A stretch of 64,000 nucleotides of DNA. Origin: Atopsyche davidsoni (Eukaryota > Arthropoda > Insecta > Trichoptera > Hydrobiosidae). The notes under the pieces were generated by a model. It ran no database searches. It had not been told where the DNA came from and saw nothing but the letters and a program-made list of their open reading frames with translations. How positions within the stretch are numbered: position 1 is the stretch's first letter; each line of letters starts with the position of its first letter. This document shows positions 48,495 through 60,961 of the stretch, piece after piece. The stretch lies in NCBI GenBank assembly GCA_022113835.1, contig JAILWY010000009.1, positions 409,501-473,500 on the forward strand, written 5' to 3'. The translations under genes and the position numbers were made by a program.

Positions 48495-49126
48495 ATACAA
48501 CGCTGATTTTTTGCACGTAAATTCAGTAAGTTTTTCCGCAGTTATGTGCCGAATTTTAAGACGATAGGATAATATTTTCATTCATAAACTAATTAAATAA
48601 AACTATCAAATATGCTTTATGTACGAATTATATGATTCTGTTGTTCACAGCGAGAATTTCAAACTTAGAATTTTTACAAAAAAAACAAAATATGATGCTT
48701 CTAAGAAATTTCCAGTTTATGTCAGCTTGACACAAGTACCAATTTTATTTTTTAGTTGCGTTAGAAATTATTAATCATATCATTAATAACTTAAAATGCC
48801 TCCTAAAAAATAACACCGTCTAAGCACAGCAAACTTAATTAAAAAAGAATAGCACAATTGAACGTGATAAAGACTGCATCTAATAAAGAACTTGCAGTGA
48901 AAGTGATGCGTTGTTTGTGACACGAAATGTGACAGAAATGTCAAGCAATGAATTGGAAGGAAAAAAACGAACAAGACAGTCCTATAATTTAAAAAAATAT
49001 TTCCTAGAATAGCTTTGCTTTTGAAATTAATATCCAGTTATTCAAAACATATGTGTACAAAATGATAGCAAATATTCATCTAATCGTTCATCGAATACGT
49101 CATTTTGTGACGGGCTACATTTCTAG
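48495..49126 (+). mobile_element. 5'-truncated non-autonomous Helitron (copy 3)
   Basis: Joins the family at the gatacaacgctgattttttg word, so the TC end is missing. The interior is like 14990-15540. The 3' hairpin is at 49098-49112 (cgtca-ttttg-tgacg) and the end is ctag at 49126, followed by T. Confidence 0.78.
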
Positions 49127-50518
49127 TTATTACTAAAACTGAAATGTCACAGCCAATCTTTAGATTGTTTTAGTGTTTTTTCAGCTTATATTTTTGCTAC
49201 GCGTAATGTTTCAAACATTTAAATGAAAATACAAAAACATACAATAAACCTTTTAAAGCGGAAAACTGTGTTTGCTTTTTTAAATGTTTATCAATATTTA
49301 AAAAATAAGGAATAAATAGTAAACTGTAGACTTATATCCAAACAAAAGAATAATTATGAATATGGCAATAGAAAAGAAGTATTACGATTAACAAATTCAT
49401 CACTACTACTATAAATCAAAACGATTCTAAAACGACAAATAGAAAATTTTAACTTTCTCTGATTTGATAAGTCAGATTGTCTGCATGAAAATTTACGACA
49501 TATTGGAATATAACATGCTTTCGTTTTCAAATCGTTCCTACAATTGCGACGTTTTCAAAAGTTTTTTTTAAGACGGAAATGAAAATAAATTACAAAACAG
49601 CGCTTGTACATATTCTTATATAACCAAAAGACTTCTGATACTAAAGAAATATTGATCGTTGTCGAAGCATCAAATTTGATTACCGACCGTTACACACTTG
49701 GAATGTAAGGGCCAGGTCTCCCGGCGCTGGACCTCAGCCTGAAATCCGCATAGCTAACTTACTCCAGCAGTCTCGGTACACTGTTACGGAAAAATGAAGA
49801 TCCCTTCAATATTTCAATGTTTTGATACAGCAAATATAACTGTCAATATGTAAAAACTTCCGACGAGTAATATGAGAAACGAAAATATTCCCAATACTTA
49901 CTATATATATGTAGTTAGTACATGTTTTTAGTCCGACAAAAAGTTTTTACAAATACATCCATCATATAATTATAACGTTTTATGAGACAGACGATGATGA
50001 GGTGCTGCGAGCGCATCACCGGTGGAGGTAATTTATTTGACTGACGTCTGGCGCCGGGCGCCCCCGAGCGGCCTCCTCGCTTTAAACAAGTTTCCTCCGA
50101 GTCCTAAAAGCTACCGGCCCCGCGGCCATTTTTCAAATTGCCCCATCCCCTTTTCTGTCTTGCGTTGTTTCTTTTTGATAACCACAAAAACCGAGTACGT
50201 TCAAAAGAAAAATTGAGCTTTATAAATATGAGCGAGTCATCTCAGCGACCGCCCCGGCTGGAGGCGCGTCATTAACTTACACCGAATAAATTTTTATTCA
50301 CATATTCCTGCTTACCTAGTCGGATGCGAGTCCTTGAGCAGTTCGGTGACGCTCAGCGGAGGGGTCCGCCAACGGTGGACTCGGTGAAACGGTAAGATAG
50401 CTGTGACGTTCCTTTTGGGGTACATTTACACACACATTTTTTAATGGAACATAAGTGGGATTCTGTCATGTTAATATCATAGCTCTAAAGAGGTAAGAGT
50501 ACAAACTGTTTATTCAAC

Positions 50519-50565
50519 GGAACGCAGGTGGGATTCGAACCAAAGCACTCGGCCATCGCAGCCTC
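50519..50565 (-). repeat. tRNA-like SINE remnant
   Basis: On the minus strand it contains a B-box (GGTTCGAATCC, plus-strand 50531-50541) preceded by GATGGCCGAGTGC, which resembles the D-arm of Ser/Leu tRNAs. The anticodon arm is missing, so it is not a tRNA gene. Confidence 0.4.
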
Positions 50566-51019
50566 TTAGTTTAATACGTTTGTCTTTTACGGTCTCGTAC
50601 TGGGAGAGAATATTTCTGATATGCCGGTTGATTTAATTTGGGGTTTTATCGTACCATTCCATGAATATCATTAATCTTGAACGAACTGTCTCAATAATGC
50701 GTGTTTGATACTGATGTTTTAAATATCCAATGATTGCCAGATTAGACAGTGAATCGCCTCTCGACTGATCCATTTAAATTGTCAACAAACCCTATCACTC
50801 TGACAAAACAAAATATTTTATTCAAAATTTTGGCATCAAATCAAATATATTTAAATGACCTAATTCGTGCGGTTAGTGCGGATTTATAAAAATTAAAACG
50901 GAGCTAGTTAGGCTATATTACAAAGTAATTGTAATCGATCAGTAGCATGTTTGAAACCAAATCTTTATTTTAAACAAGTAAACGATAACAAGAGCCGCAC
51001 TGAGCTGCCGACTGAAAAT

Positions 51020-51136
51020 CTACCCGCCCCGCCAGCCCCCGCCCCCGCCACGGCCCCAGCCCCCGCCCCCGCCCCCGCCCCAGCCCCCGCCCCCGCCCCA
51101 GCCCCCGCCCCCGCCCCAGCCCCCGCCCCCGCCCCG
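51020..51136. repeat. C-rich array of CCCCCGCC and CCCCAGCC
   Basis: A regular 6-bp cccccg/cccag mixture giving poly(Ala-Pro) on plus and poly(Gly-Ala) on minus. Confidence 0.95.
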
Positions 51137-52932
51137 GGACTCCCGCGGCGACCGCGCAGTCGACGGGCCTTCTGGATGCTTTCTTCGAATATGCTACTTG
51201 CGCGGCAGTCGCTTACCGGTGTCTTTATTATTCCCGCCAGCATTGTTGCCGCGAGGTTTTCACGAGGCGAGAACTCCCCGCCGCTCCCCTCGGTCTGAGC
51301 CGAGAACAAAGTGTCGGAAAATTGAAGCATCACTCCCCGAACGGCGAAGTTCCGGCCCGGCAGGACGAAGACGGGAGCCGCCATTACTCCGCCACCTGCA
51401 AATGAGCTCATCAATTTTAATTTGAGGCATGACGCCAAAACAAATGCGTTTCCGATGAGGCGCGAGGCGCCGCGGATAACGATATGAAAATGGATGGAGT
51501 CTCGCAATGTCTGGCCGCCCTCGCCCGATAACTCCGAGGCTCTGAAATTGAGCCCCAGCTTTATCGGCTGTGGGTTACGTTTTGAACCGAAACAGTACAC
51601 CCTTTGAATAAGCGGATACTCAATGAGGACAACTTTACGAACTCAACCGCGCCGTCGCGTGCAGAGCGACGCCTCCGAGGTGACGCTCGGCGGCAATTTC
51701 GCAACGTCAAACCCCTTGCCGATCCGTTCTCGGCGATAAAAACCGTCGGGTTCGCTTCTGCGGTTCGCATTGCGGTCTTCGAGAAGCAGAAACTGTCTCG
51801 AGCGTTCAGAAATTATCCCAAACGGATTTTTACCCGCACGCTCGCTTTCAGAAAATAACTGAATATGCTTTTTGCGAAATTACTCGTTTTCGACGGGCAG
51901 CTCCGATGAAAATACAATTCACAAACAATCGAAACAATTCGCAATACTGACTTTATCAAAACTGGGCATAATCTGAAAACAATGAATGCATTTTGCCATT
52001 CGTTTTTAAATCCGGCAGCTCTGGATGCATCCGCTTTAATCTTACATAGTCGGGGCGGTTGATGGCGAGGTCCGGATGCAAAGCGCGGGATTAGCGCCGG
52101 TCAGCCGCGCCTCGGCGCAGTACTCGGGAAGTTAATGGATTTTTCGTGTCGATGGAACTTCCCCGCAGCCGGAGTGACGCCGCACCGACAGGGACCGCCG
52201 CCTGCCACGGACGCAGATCGATAGACACAAAATAAACGGCAAACCCATTAAAATATTTGGATAAAAGGTGGCTTTTAAGCACTTCAACCGGAATGCAAAT
52301 CCGCGAGCGCGCGGGGCCGCCGTTGTATTCGTGATGTTGCATTCAGTCCTATCGTGTGACCGCTTTTCGAGTCCGTGTCATTATGTCCTCGTGACGTTGA
52401 TCGTAATGAGTAGTGTGCATCTCTAGTATCCGTCGCGATGGAGCGGCGCAGACGGTAATTGTCACTTGACAAACGTCATTAAAAACCCGCGAAGTGAAGT
52501 GGCCCCGGCGGCGGCGCGGCTCGGCGAGGCGGCTAGGACTGCGAGGATCGTGATTTATATCCCTCAAATTCGAAAGCTATGCCGCATATTTCCTTATTGC
52601 GTGATAATATTTCTAAAAAGCGTTTATTAAAATACTACTGTACATTTTAGAAGCCACCTCGCGATCCCGCGGCAAGCGCGTCGCCCGCCGGCCAGTCTCG
52701 GACGCGACTCCGGGTGGAGAAGTAAAATTGTTTAATTTCTTTCCATTGTGTTAAAATTATAAATTGTCTTCAGGTTCAAAAGAAATGAAAACCTTTCATT
52801 AAAAAAGCGTTATCCAGAGTAGGTTTTCAATTATATAATATATCTCTATTTAAGAAGGCAAATTCCAGAGATATAGTAGCAAATCAAACCCAGTCGCCAT
52901 TGACTCTGAACATTCCCTTATTGTTATACAAA

Positions 52933-52938
<6 letters not shown>

Positions 52939-52983
<45 letters not shown>
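52939..52983. repeat. (TA)n microsatellite
   Basis: TA tract of about 45 bp. Confidence 0.95.
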
Positions 52984-52985
<2 letters not shown>

Positions 52986-54769
52986 CCACTTAGTAGCTAT
53001 GTTTTGTCATTTGCATTTTAAAAAAATTACTTTGTAGTAAAAAAAACAGCTTTTATTCTCAAGAAATACATTTTAATTAAAGTATTTTATATTCTTTTTT
53101 TCGGTTATTAAGTGCAAACACACTCGAAATACACGGCTATGTACTTAAGGCATATTTTTGTACAGTAAACCTATTTGAACTGCATCCCCTAATTTGATTA
53201 AAAAATGCCGCCTGACTGACTCACGGGGGTCGAGTGAGCGGCTGCAAATTGGTTAAAAGAAAAATTGGAAATAGAAACAGCACAGCACCACACTTATTAA
53301 TGGATACTGAAAACTTAGAAAACGGAAATCATAATTCGACGATGCATTCGCTCGCTGACGTCCACGTAGAGCACACTTGTCTGGATGATTGCGTGATTGC
53401 GTCCAGCTTTCGTCATAACGCTTTATCATCGTCGAGTCCAGAATATAGGACCATCTCTGAACATTTTCCGGCAAATTACTCCACTAATCTCTACACACCA
53501 TCGATCAAAGGTCGACTCGAGTGTCGTATAGCGTTTGTCTTGAGTCCATCCACCCCTGCGACATTCTAGTTCCGAGCCTGCGTCGCCCTCGTTCCGGTAG
53601 CGGCGAGAGAGAAATCTGATAACTCAAGCGTTGCCAACCTGTTATGTAACGAGTCAACGCACCGGGCGCTCACCCAGCTAGTGATAAAAAAACATACGAA
53701 TAACTATTATCAAAACTAAATTTGTTAATTCTGAGAGGAAGCCGTAGCTTTTACAGCAAACAGCTGCCACGCACCTGGTCCAATATTAGGACTACACTTC
53801 ACGCTTCTGACTTAAGCGCCATCGCAGGATATTGCGTCTTATCGAAATATTTGCACTAAATTACGGGAATGAAACTTTATAGGGGTGATTTATGAGATGT
53901 TATATATTCATTATGCGAGGGCCTATCTCCGCCGTCCGCGACCAGGTGTGTCCGAGGCCTGTGTATTCAGTATTAATTAACCTGCGCAAAGATGATGTTT
54001 GATGAGATAATAGGCGAGTCTATTTACGTAATTACTTAGAGCCCGGAGGGGCGCCGGTCTCGCCCGCGAGCTGACCCTTTAGTATACCAATATTTTTGTT
54101 AAACTACCTTCTGAGATCAAATATTTATGTTAATTTTACTTTAATCGGTTGTAGATATTCCAATCTCAGATATTTTTTATTATCTTCTCGTCAAATTTTC
54201 TAAACTTAACAGTTAACCATTATAAAATTCAATAACAACAAAGCCAACATTTTTACAATGATTGCGATTCACTCACAGTAGTAGAGAACCTGAGTCGGAT
54301 TTGTGGTACATTTAATTTAAAATTTCCAAGCAATCCGCGTATTTGAAAATTAGAGTCTAAAAGTATAGTACGCCAAAATATTTTAATATTAATCAAAATA
54401 AAATAATACGGTAAAACACAGGCATTTTAAGATTTAAGGCAAGAGACGGTAGTAAAACATCGAAGTTCTCAGTCGGTAGCTCTCATAAGGTCAGTTGAAA
54501 ATATATCTGATGAGGAACGATTTCAAGATGTCTTTCGCTTTAAACTCGCGCGCAGGGCGCTACTCGGGTCGAGCTCTTTCAAATCCGTAACTTTCTTTAA
54601 CTCAGTGTTTCTTCTGTGAATTTTATCATTTGTTACAATTAAATTGTTTTGGGAAAACTTATTGCAAATAAAAGTTCAATTAAATTTTGAGCGTTCGCTC
54701 TATAATGGTCACATTGAAAAGTTATAAACGTTATTTGGAAAACAGTTAGAACCGCATTGAAAACGATCT

Positions 54770-54930
54770 CCTCCACCCGCCCTGCAGGGCTGCCGCTTCA
54801 CCCCGGGGGATTGTCCTCCACCCGTACCCGCAAAACTGCCCGTCGCCCTGGGGAGTATGTCCTCCAGCCGCGCCTGCAGGGCTGCCGCTTCGCCCTGGGG
54901 GACTGTCCTCCACCCGCTCTCGCAGGGCTG
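54770..54930. repeat. 45-46-bp minisatellite, about 3.4 copies
   Basis: Units begin cctccaccc or cctccagcc at 54770, 54815, 54861 and 54907, each with gcagggctgccgctt and ccctggggga words. Copies differ by about a fifth of their bases; the second is the most changed. Confidence 0.85.
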
Positions 54931-55263
54931 CTGCATGCTTTAAGAAACTGATTACTATATGACCAGTCTGCCTTAGAAGCAGATGTTTGAACCGTTACAA
55001 ATAAATATCTCTACAAAGAATTTGTATAAAATAAATGCTATTATTTAGTGTTTTGTAGAAAGTATCCATTTCACAACCAAAAACTTCATAGACGAGTAAA
55101 ATGAAAATGAAAAATGTATAATAGAAAACATTCAACACAATACCAACGACTCTTTTAATATTTTACTCTGGAGAATTATATTTTTATAAGTTCAAACCAT
55201 TCGAAAAAGAACATTTGTATTTCAATACATTATAGTACTCAATATTTATGAAGAGATATTATG

Positions 55264-55392
55264 AAAGAGTGAGTACTTAGTGTAATTCCATTTTAATATT
55301 TTAAATAAAATACTTTTTTGATTTTTCCACATGTTTCATTTTATTGGTGACCGGTTTAGCCAACCTTTCATGTTGGCATTATTAAACTAAGT
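55264..55392 (+). repeat. dispersed repeat with ACCGGTTT core, copy E
   Basis: Words gagagt/gagtact, taattccattttaatatttt, aaataaaatac, tttttccacatgtt, ggtgaccggtttagcc and cctttcatgttggcatta in family order. Confidence 0.78.
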
Positions 55393-55639
55393 TTGTAGAA
55401 AAATCACAAAAATATTTTATTTCAAATATTAGCTTATTTCGTAATATTTTTTTGTAATTATAAAATAAACTTACAAAGTAAGTGACATTATTCTTCAAAC
55501 GAATCTCAATTTAAGTGTATTATTTCAGATACCGTTTTCCGAACAGGTACCACATTTATGCTTTCCAAATGATTTGTCCTCCATCTGTAACTTCTCGTTT
55601 CGCACCCCTACCCGGCAGACACACCTCCCGCGTGCACTA

Positions 55640-55676
55640 CCCACACGCCCACACGCCCACACGCCCACACGCCCGC
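55640..55676. repeat. octamer array (CACACGCC)n
   Basis: Four tandem copies of cacacgcc. Confidence 0.9.
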
Positions 55677-57755
55677 GTGTGTACACGCTACAGACACAGC
55701 AGACACTCCGTGTAACTTTGCCCACATCTTTCCATAATGGCAAACTGATTTTCAATGGATACCAAATCGTTTGTCAAGTCGAAAAATACTTTGGGAAATC
55801 TCTTTTGTATCCCTCGCAGGGGATGATTTATACTGGGGATATTGGTCAGTACTTGCCAGTCTGGAGAGTTCCACTTTATCGCCGCCCTCCGCAGTGCATT
55901 GTGACTCCACTTCAGGATGAAGGCTCAATAGATCTGCCGGCCTAGTGGGGTTCATATTGACGATCCAATCTTCTATCTGAACATTTATTCGCATGCAATA
56001 TCTCATTATATATTGTCATGTTTATGTAATTACAAAGAAAATATCTTTTTGTTAAATATCAATAAAAAAAACTTTTAAAAGTGCTATGTGGTTTTGAAAA
56101 AATATATTTCAAAGATTTAAAAAAAAATTATGTCAAATAAAATTTATTAGAATCTCTACTTTATTGAACCTTAACAGGGATATTCTATTTTAACTCGAGT
56201 GAAAAACACTATCCACAATTGCAGTACAACATGTTTATTTGCAATCGATTCCCACATGAAACTACGAGCTGACGATGAACACAATAGTTCAAGGATTTTC
56301 ACCTTCGTTTCATGGGGGAATCGATCACCTCTAAACCTGTTTTTGGGGGAAATGTGGATTTATTAAATACTTAATCATAGTCGTCAGTAAAACGATTTTA
56401 ATCACCGATACCGCATCTCCGGTTACGGTAGTATCTAAGATAGACGAAATAAAATTACGGGTCGATCTATTATCCTTAGCGGTTTGGCTGAACGAATGCG
56501 AATAGGATGACGAACGCGACAATCTCCGCATCCAATCTAAAGTAGCATTCCTTCCACCCTTCTCGGGCCGACTTATCGCCATCGCCAACAAATTACAAAG
56601 AATTACACCTTCATCCGCGGCCACCGCCGGCGCGGCTCGATATCATCTGCGCCCGCTCCCCGGGCCGGCCGCCCCGACCGCCCCGGCCGCCCCGACTGCC
56701 CCGGTCTCTCCGGGCCGCCCTCGCCCGAGCCGCCTAACGCGATAACAATGAGCGCCCAGCGCGGCCGAGGGGAGCCACGCCTGACAGGCGATTTCCATCT
56801 GACGAAAGCGGTGATTATGTTATTTCTGCGGGATTTTCGTGTCTCGCAACAAAAACGCGAGCGTCCGGAATCAACCGACTTCTCTCCGGTCCGACCGACG
56901 GCCAATCAGCGGCTCCGGCGACGCGGCCGCTCCGGCACGAGGCCGCGTCGTGCACTCGTAAACATAGCTTTTCGCTCAACACTCGATGTCACTTGTCGAA
57001 ACCTATTCGTATATTTTTAAATACACAAAAATTAGACGCAGATTGAGTCTGAAGTGAAACGCCACAATCTTCCCGGTTTCTTCGCTCGAGTGAAATATCG
57101 CTCGTAAAATTTCACCGGAAAATGACAGTCAAAAAAACAATAATCTCGCTGGTATTGCGTACGATGCACGAACAGCGATTTCCTTGAGATTTCTCAAGTA
57201 TTTTTTAATAAACGAGAATGAAAAATGCCACAAATTACCTTCGAGGATCTCCCGCCGAGGAGTCCCGACACCCCCGCCTCCGCCCGCCTCCGCCCGCCCC
57301 CGCTCGCACCGGCCGGAGGTATTCGACAGCGCAAATTGTGTTTTATGAAAAGTAAGCTAAATCAACATCCCGATGAAATTGCTCTCGACCCGCCCGGGCC
57401 GACCTGAAGAGGAGGACCTCCTCCGGGACTGCGTTGCAGATATTGTGGATTTACTACATTAACGACTGCCTTTTAATTATTTTTTTCAAAATCACCTCCG
57501 AACAACTGCACGTTCAGATTTAGGAATGAACATATATAATTGTGCTCTCACCCAGAAAGGTCGTCCTGTGATGAATAAAATATATCGAATCACAATATAC
57601 AACATCGTCCTCAAGAAATAGGAAATATTGGCAGTATCATAGACCGATTATCTCCACATTAAAAACTAACAATGTGAATCATTCTGTGGAACTCGGCGGT
57701 GGTGACGTGCGTTTTAATAATTATGTATGAAGAGAGCCTCGAGTGTTAATGGTGG

Positions 57756-57762
57756 TATATAA
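57756..57762 (+). promoter_or_regulatory. TATA box of the OBP gene
   Basis: tatataa lies 66 bp before the ATG. A tgtcagc initiator-like word at about 57789-57795 is about 30 bp downstream, which gives a 5' UTR of about 30 bases. Confidence 0.7.
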
Positions 57763-57821
57763 GGTCTGTTCGCGGGCAGCCCGGCACTGTCAGCAGCGGC
57801 CCTCGCCCGAAGCCAGACGCC

Positions 57822-60800
57822 ATGTCCCCGCCGGCCCGCCTGCTCCTGTGGGTGCTCCTGCTCGCCGCCGCCGAGGCCATAGTAACCGACCTTCTAATAC
57901 AACCTATTTTAAAAATAAAATGCCTTGCCGCGGTCTCCTGCTGCTATGCTCACTAAAATATTTCAGCATCCCGTCAACCTTCCTTTCTGGTTTGTCGGCG
58001 CTCAGAGATCACTCGGTGCTGAACGCTCGACGCACACTTTTGAGTGCTTAGCTTTGAATTCGTTTGCAACGCATTGTTCCGACTGATGTTTGCCCTTTCG
58101 GGGCAAGTTTGTCCGCTAGAATTAGCTTATTACAATAAAATGTGTATTTAAGCCTCTCCCTTGCTAAATGAACGCTATAAATTTCATTTTCAATACTTAA
58201 CAAGTAGCGTTTTAACTTTTTGCTATTAAATTATTTTACTGATGCTCGTTCTTTTCTCCAAAAGCGATATCAAATCTCATTATTTACCAGATGAGGTCTC
58301 CTCGATTTATACTGAAAGCACTAGTGTGGGTTTTTATTTTCCTCGGATCACACGAAGTACTCCATTTCAAGCAACAACAAAAATCCATTTTAAATCATTT
58401 CAAAGAGGTAGTTTTCGTGTTTTTGAGGAAACGTTGCTCACTTTTTGCGGGTTTGAAATATTGAAAAAGAGATTCAATGGAAAACTAAGATAAATAATAT
58501 CCTTAAAAAGGTAATAACAACTGAGTACCCGTTGCACCTGTAAGCCTATGCGGAATGATATAAGTGTACCTCTATTCTGGTATTATTGTTGAAAATTTGA
58601 TTCGCCTCCAAAAAAATAATCGTCTCAAACGGTTAAGATTTCCATAGACTTTTGATTCTTCAAGCCCCCCGGCCGGGGAGCCGGTCCGGTTGCGCGGTCG
58701 CTGCTTCCGCTCGCAGTCATAAATCATATTCAAAATACTCTTAAATTAAATTGAGGATTTGAAATTAAAGGAATATTGAATTAAAATAGTTTATTTTAAA
58801 TGTCGACTGCTTAAATACAGGCTTTATTGTTATTTTTATAGGAGTTTCCGGAAGACATGCAAGAGATCATAGCCCACATCCACAACACCTGCGTCGCGAT
58901 AACCGGGGTGGACGAAAGTAAGCTCGAGCCAATAAAAGCATTTTAGGAAATATGTCAGAAATAAAGAAGAAAGTCCGCATTGCAATAACACGCGATAAGA
59001 TGTCATCTTATAGAACATCTGAGAAGGAAAGTGGGAGAAAGAAGATTTTATTTAAATCCATAAAACACCTTTGCTACGTCTCTAAAGTGAGAGTTTCCGC
59101 TGATTTTGTGTTAATGACTTTTGATGACTGAACGGATAATTATTTTCAGATGATATTAAAAACTGTCTAATGGGAACTTTTAAAGATGACAAGAAGCTGA
59201 AATGCTACATGTTCTGTTTAATGGAAGAAGCGAGCTTTGTATGTATCTAAGAAATTGTATTTATTTTGTTTAGTGTATATGGTAGATATAAAATTGAATT
59301 TCAAACCATATATTCTCGTGCTGATGCACGCGGGGGCACTTTACGCTATCATTTTACTTCTAGATATTTTTCAGATAAAATATTTAAAAGTAACAATAAG
59401 CAAACATGAAACGTTTTGCTTGTTTTTAAACATAGGTTGATGAGGACGGTACCATGGACTACGACATGCTCATCAGCATGATTCCGGAACCTTGGACAGA
59501 GCAGCTGGGGGCCGTCATCAACGCCTGCAGGCATCACGGTCTCCGTCTTACATGCAATTATAAATAAATCTTATCAATTTTATGCCACAAGTCAAGTTGC
59601 TGTTTAATCAACGTTGCAACATTTTAACACACTAAAGGCGGGGCGGGTACTAATACCCGTTCCGCGGACTACTGCCTGAAGACGGGGCGCATATTAATAC
59701 GTTTTTGAATGTGTTTACTCTAAAAGCGGCAGAACGTTATTTTATTATTTAGGTTTACAGATCGAAATGTTTGTTTAGGACTCGTCAACGTTACTTCTAC
59801 CAATACTGTCCAGTGATTCTGAACAAAGTGACAATGAAGAAGTGGAGTGGTCAGAGAATGATAATCCTCCAATTATTGAACAATTTTTAGGACAAAGTAG
59901 TGTTGTTGTGATGCCAAGTAATCCGCAAAGTGTGTATGAAGTGGTTCAACTTTTTATAGGAAACGATTTATTTGACTACTTGCAAATCAAAGAGTGTATT
60001 AGACTAGATTTCACAATTCGCAATTTTACGCGAATTTCGTCCGCTTCGCACATCAGTTTAGTCAATTTGGTTACCCGCTTAATTCATACATAGATGATTT
60101 AAAGAAACTCTCAGAAAAATATCATCGTGATTTGTGGGGGATTTGAACCCACATCCCCTGGTTTACATGACAGGTGTACTAACCCTTGTACTAACGAATC
60201 ACTTCCGTTTATCGAGAATTTTTAACAATCAAACTCTACATATGAACCAATGTGCCCAGGCCAACCAATATTTACTAAACTTGAACTAATGTGCCTAATC
60301 ATAATAGTAATAATATAATAAACCCGTAATGGGTAATAAATACGCATCTGATTGACGTTAATCAAAAAATAGACATATTTAATTTATTGACAAAAATCTC
60401 ATAATTAACTCAGAGTTGCTAAACGGAAGAAAAAAAAATCAAAAAGTGCAAATCAAAGAGTGTATAGACTAGATTTCACACGCGCAATTTTACGCGAATT
60501 TTTCCCGCTACGCTCATCAGTTTAGTCAATTTGGTACCCGCCTAAAGTGTGTTAAAATATAACGTCATAAAAAAGCCACTACGAGAATAATAACTAATAA
60601 AGAGGGTTTGTAAAATAATTCAATTCCCATTCACGCAGCTATTGTAAAACGTTCCGAATCTGAAGTCTTTACCTCGTAATGAGCTCTTAAATGCAGAGCC
60701 TCCCTTGCTGGAGCGGGTGCCTGAAAATGTCCAACAACTCTCAATTTAGTTTTTTTTTTTTAAATTATTAATTTATTCATATTGTTTTTAGATACACCTG

Positions 60801-60961
60801 ACAAAGAAAATTGCGATAAAGCGTTTTTGGTACATACCTGTATGTATGACAAAGACCCTAAGGTAAGACTTACACATTATTTTCCCATCAATTCAATAAA
60901 ATTATATATTTTAAAATACCAACAAAAATATTAATATTTTCAGTCTTATTTTCTTTTCTGA
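57822..60961 (+). CDS. classic odorant-binding protein, six coding exons
   Basis: Coding exons 57822-57881, 58842-58917, 59150-59238, 59436-59538, 60792-60862 and 60944-60961 (stop 60959-60961) give 138 residues; phases match at all junctions. Residues 1-19 are a signal peptide (MSPPARLLLWVLLLAAAEA), so the protein is secreted, typically into sensillum lymph, where the family carries small hydrophobic ligands. Cysteines C37, C64, C68, C106, C117 and C126 give the classic spacing 26-3-37-10-8. The TGV after C1, the DDKKLKCYMFCLM motif and the C-terminal YFLF are typical. An extra cysteine, C51, lies between C1 and C2. All introns are GT-AG, though the exon 4 donor (gtctcc) is weak. Intron 4 holds a piggyBac-type element. 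A possible ATTAAA poly(A) signal is at 61076-61081. The ligand and the orthologue are not determinable here. Confidence 0.92.
59779..59984 (+). pseudogene. piggyBac transposase N-terminal fragment
   Basis: An open frame reads an acidic Ser/Asp/Glu-rich stretch (SSDSEQSDNEEVEW) followed by SVYEVVQLFIGNDLFDYL. That matches the start of piggyBac transposases, where an acidic leader precedes a conserved F-x-x-DL segment. It is cut off right after that and the catalytic Asp residues are absent. Confidence 0.6.
59982..60083 (+). repeat. direct repeat of the element's right end, copy 1
   Basis: Starts tgcaaatcaaagagtgtat and runs to acccgctt. It is a near copy of 60447-60545 (tgcaaatcaaagagtgta to acccgcct). 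This copy lacks the final agtgtg and is followed at once by the tRNA-related insertion. Confidence 0.85.
60081..60352 (-). mobile_element. tRNA-related element, copy 3
   Basis: On the minus strand the B-box GGTTCAAATCC (plus-strand 60139-60149) is preceded by a degenerate A-box-like TTAGTACAAGGG. Both ends have related inverted words (attcatacataga and tctacatatgaa). A second piece, tgaactaatgtgcctaatca with the aacccgtaatgggtaataa tail, follows on the plus strand (60280-60352), as in copy 2. Confidence 0.7.

Larger units (their letters stand above)
49127..57755. other. intergenic block upstream of the OBP gene, no gene recognised
   Basis: Includes the largest non-repetitive GC-richer region of the window (about 51160-52560) and another at 56560-57420, both without a supportable ORF or exon series. 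The rest is AT-rich. Arrays and repeats inside are listed separately. Confidence 0.5.
59628..60551 (+). mobile_element. piggyBac-type element in OBP intron 4
   Basis: Flanked by TTAA on both sides (59624-59627 and 60552-60555). The left end is cacactaaaggcggg and the right end reads, reversed, cacactttaggcgggt, so the terminal repeats are inverted and imperfect. The interior holds a short transposase-like coding relic, a tRNA-related insertion, and two copies of the right-end region. It is non-autonomous. The TTAA target and the coding fragment support the class. Confidence 0.7.

Noticed and set aside
53234..53569. 111-codon ORF
   Set aside because: Composition and lack of any motif suggest chance; an antisense ORF overlaps it.
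58242..58493. 83-codon ORF inside OBP intron 1
   Set aside because: No domain or splice signals consistent with the gene, and the flanking exons join in phase without it.
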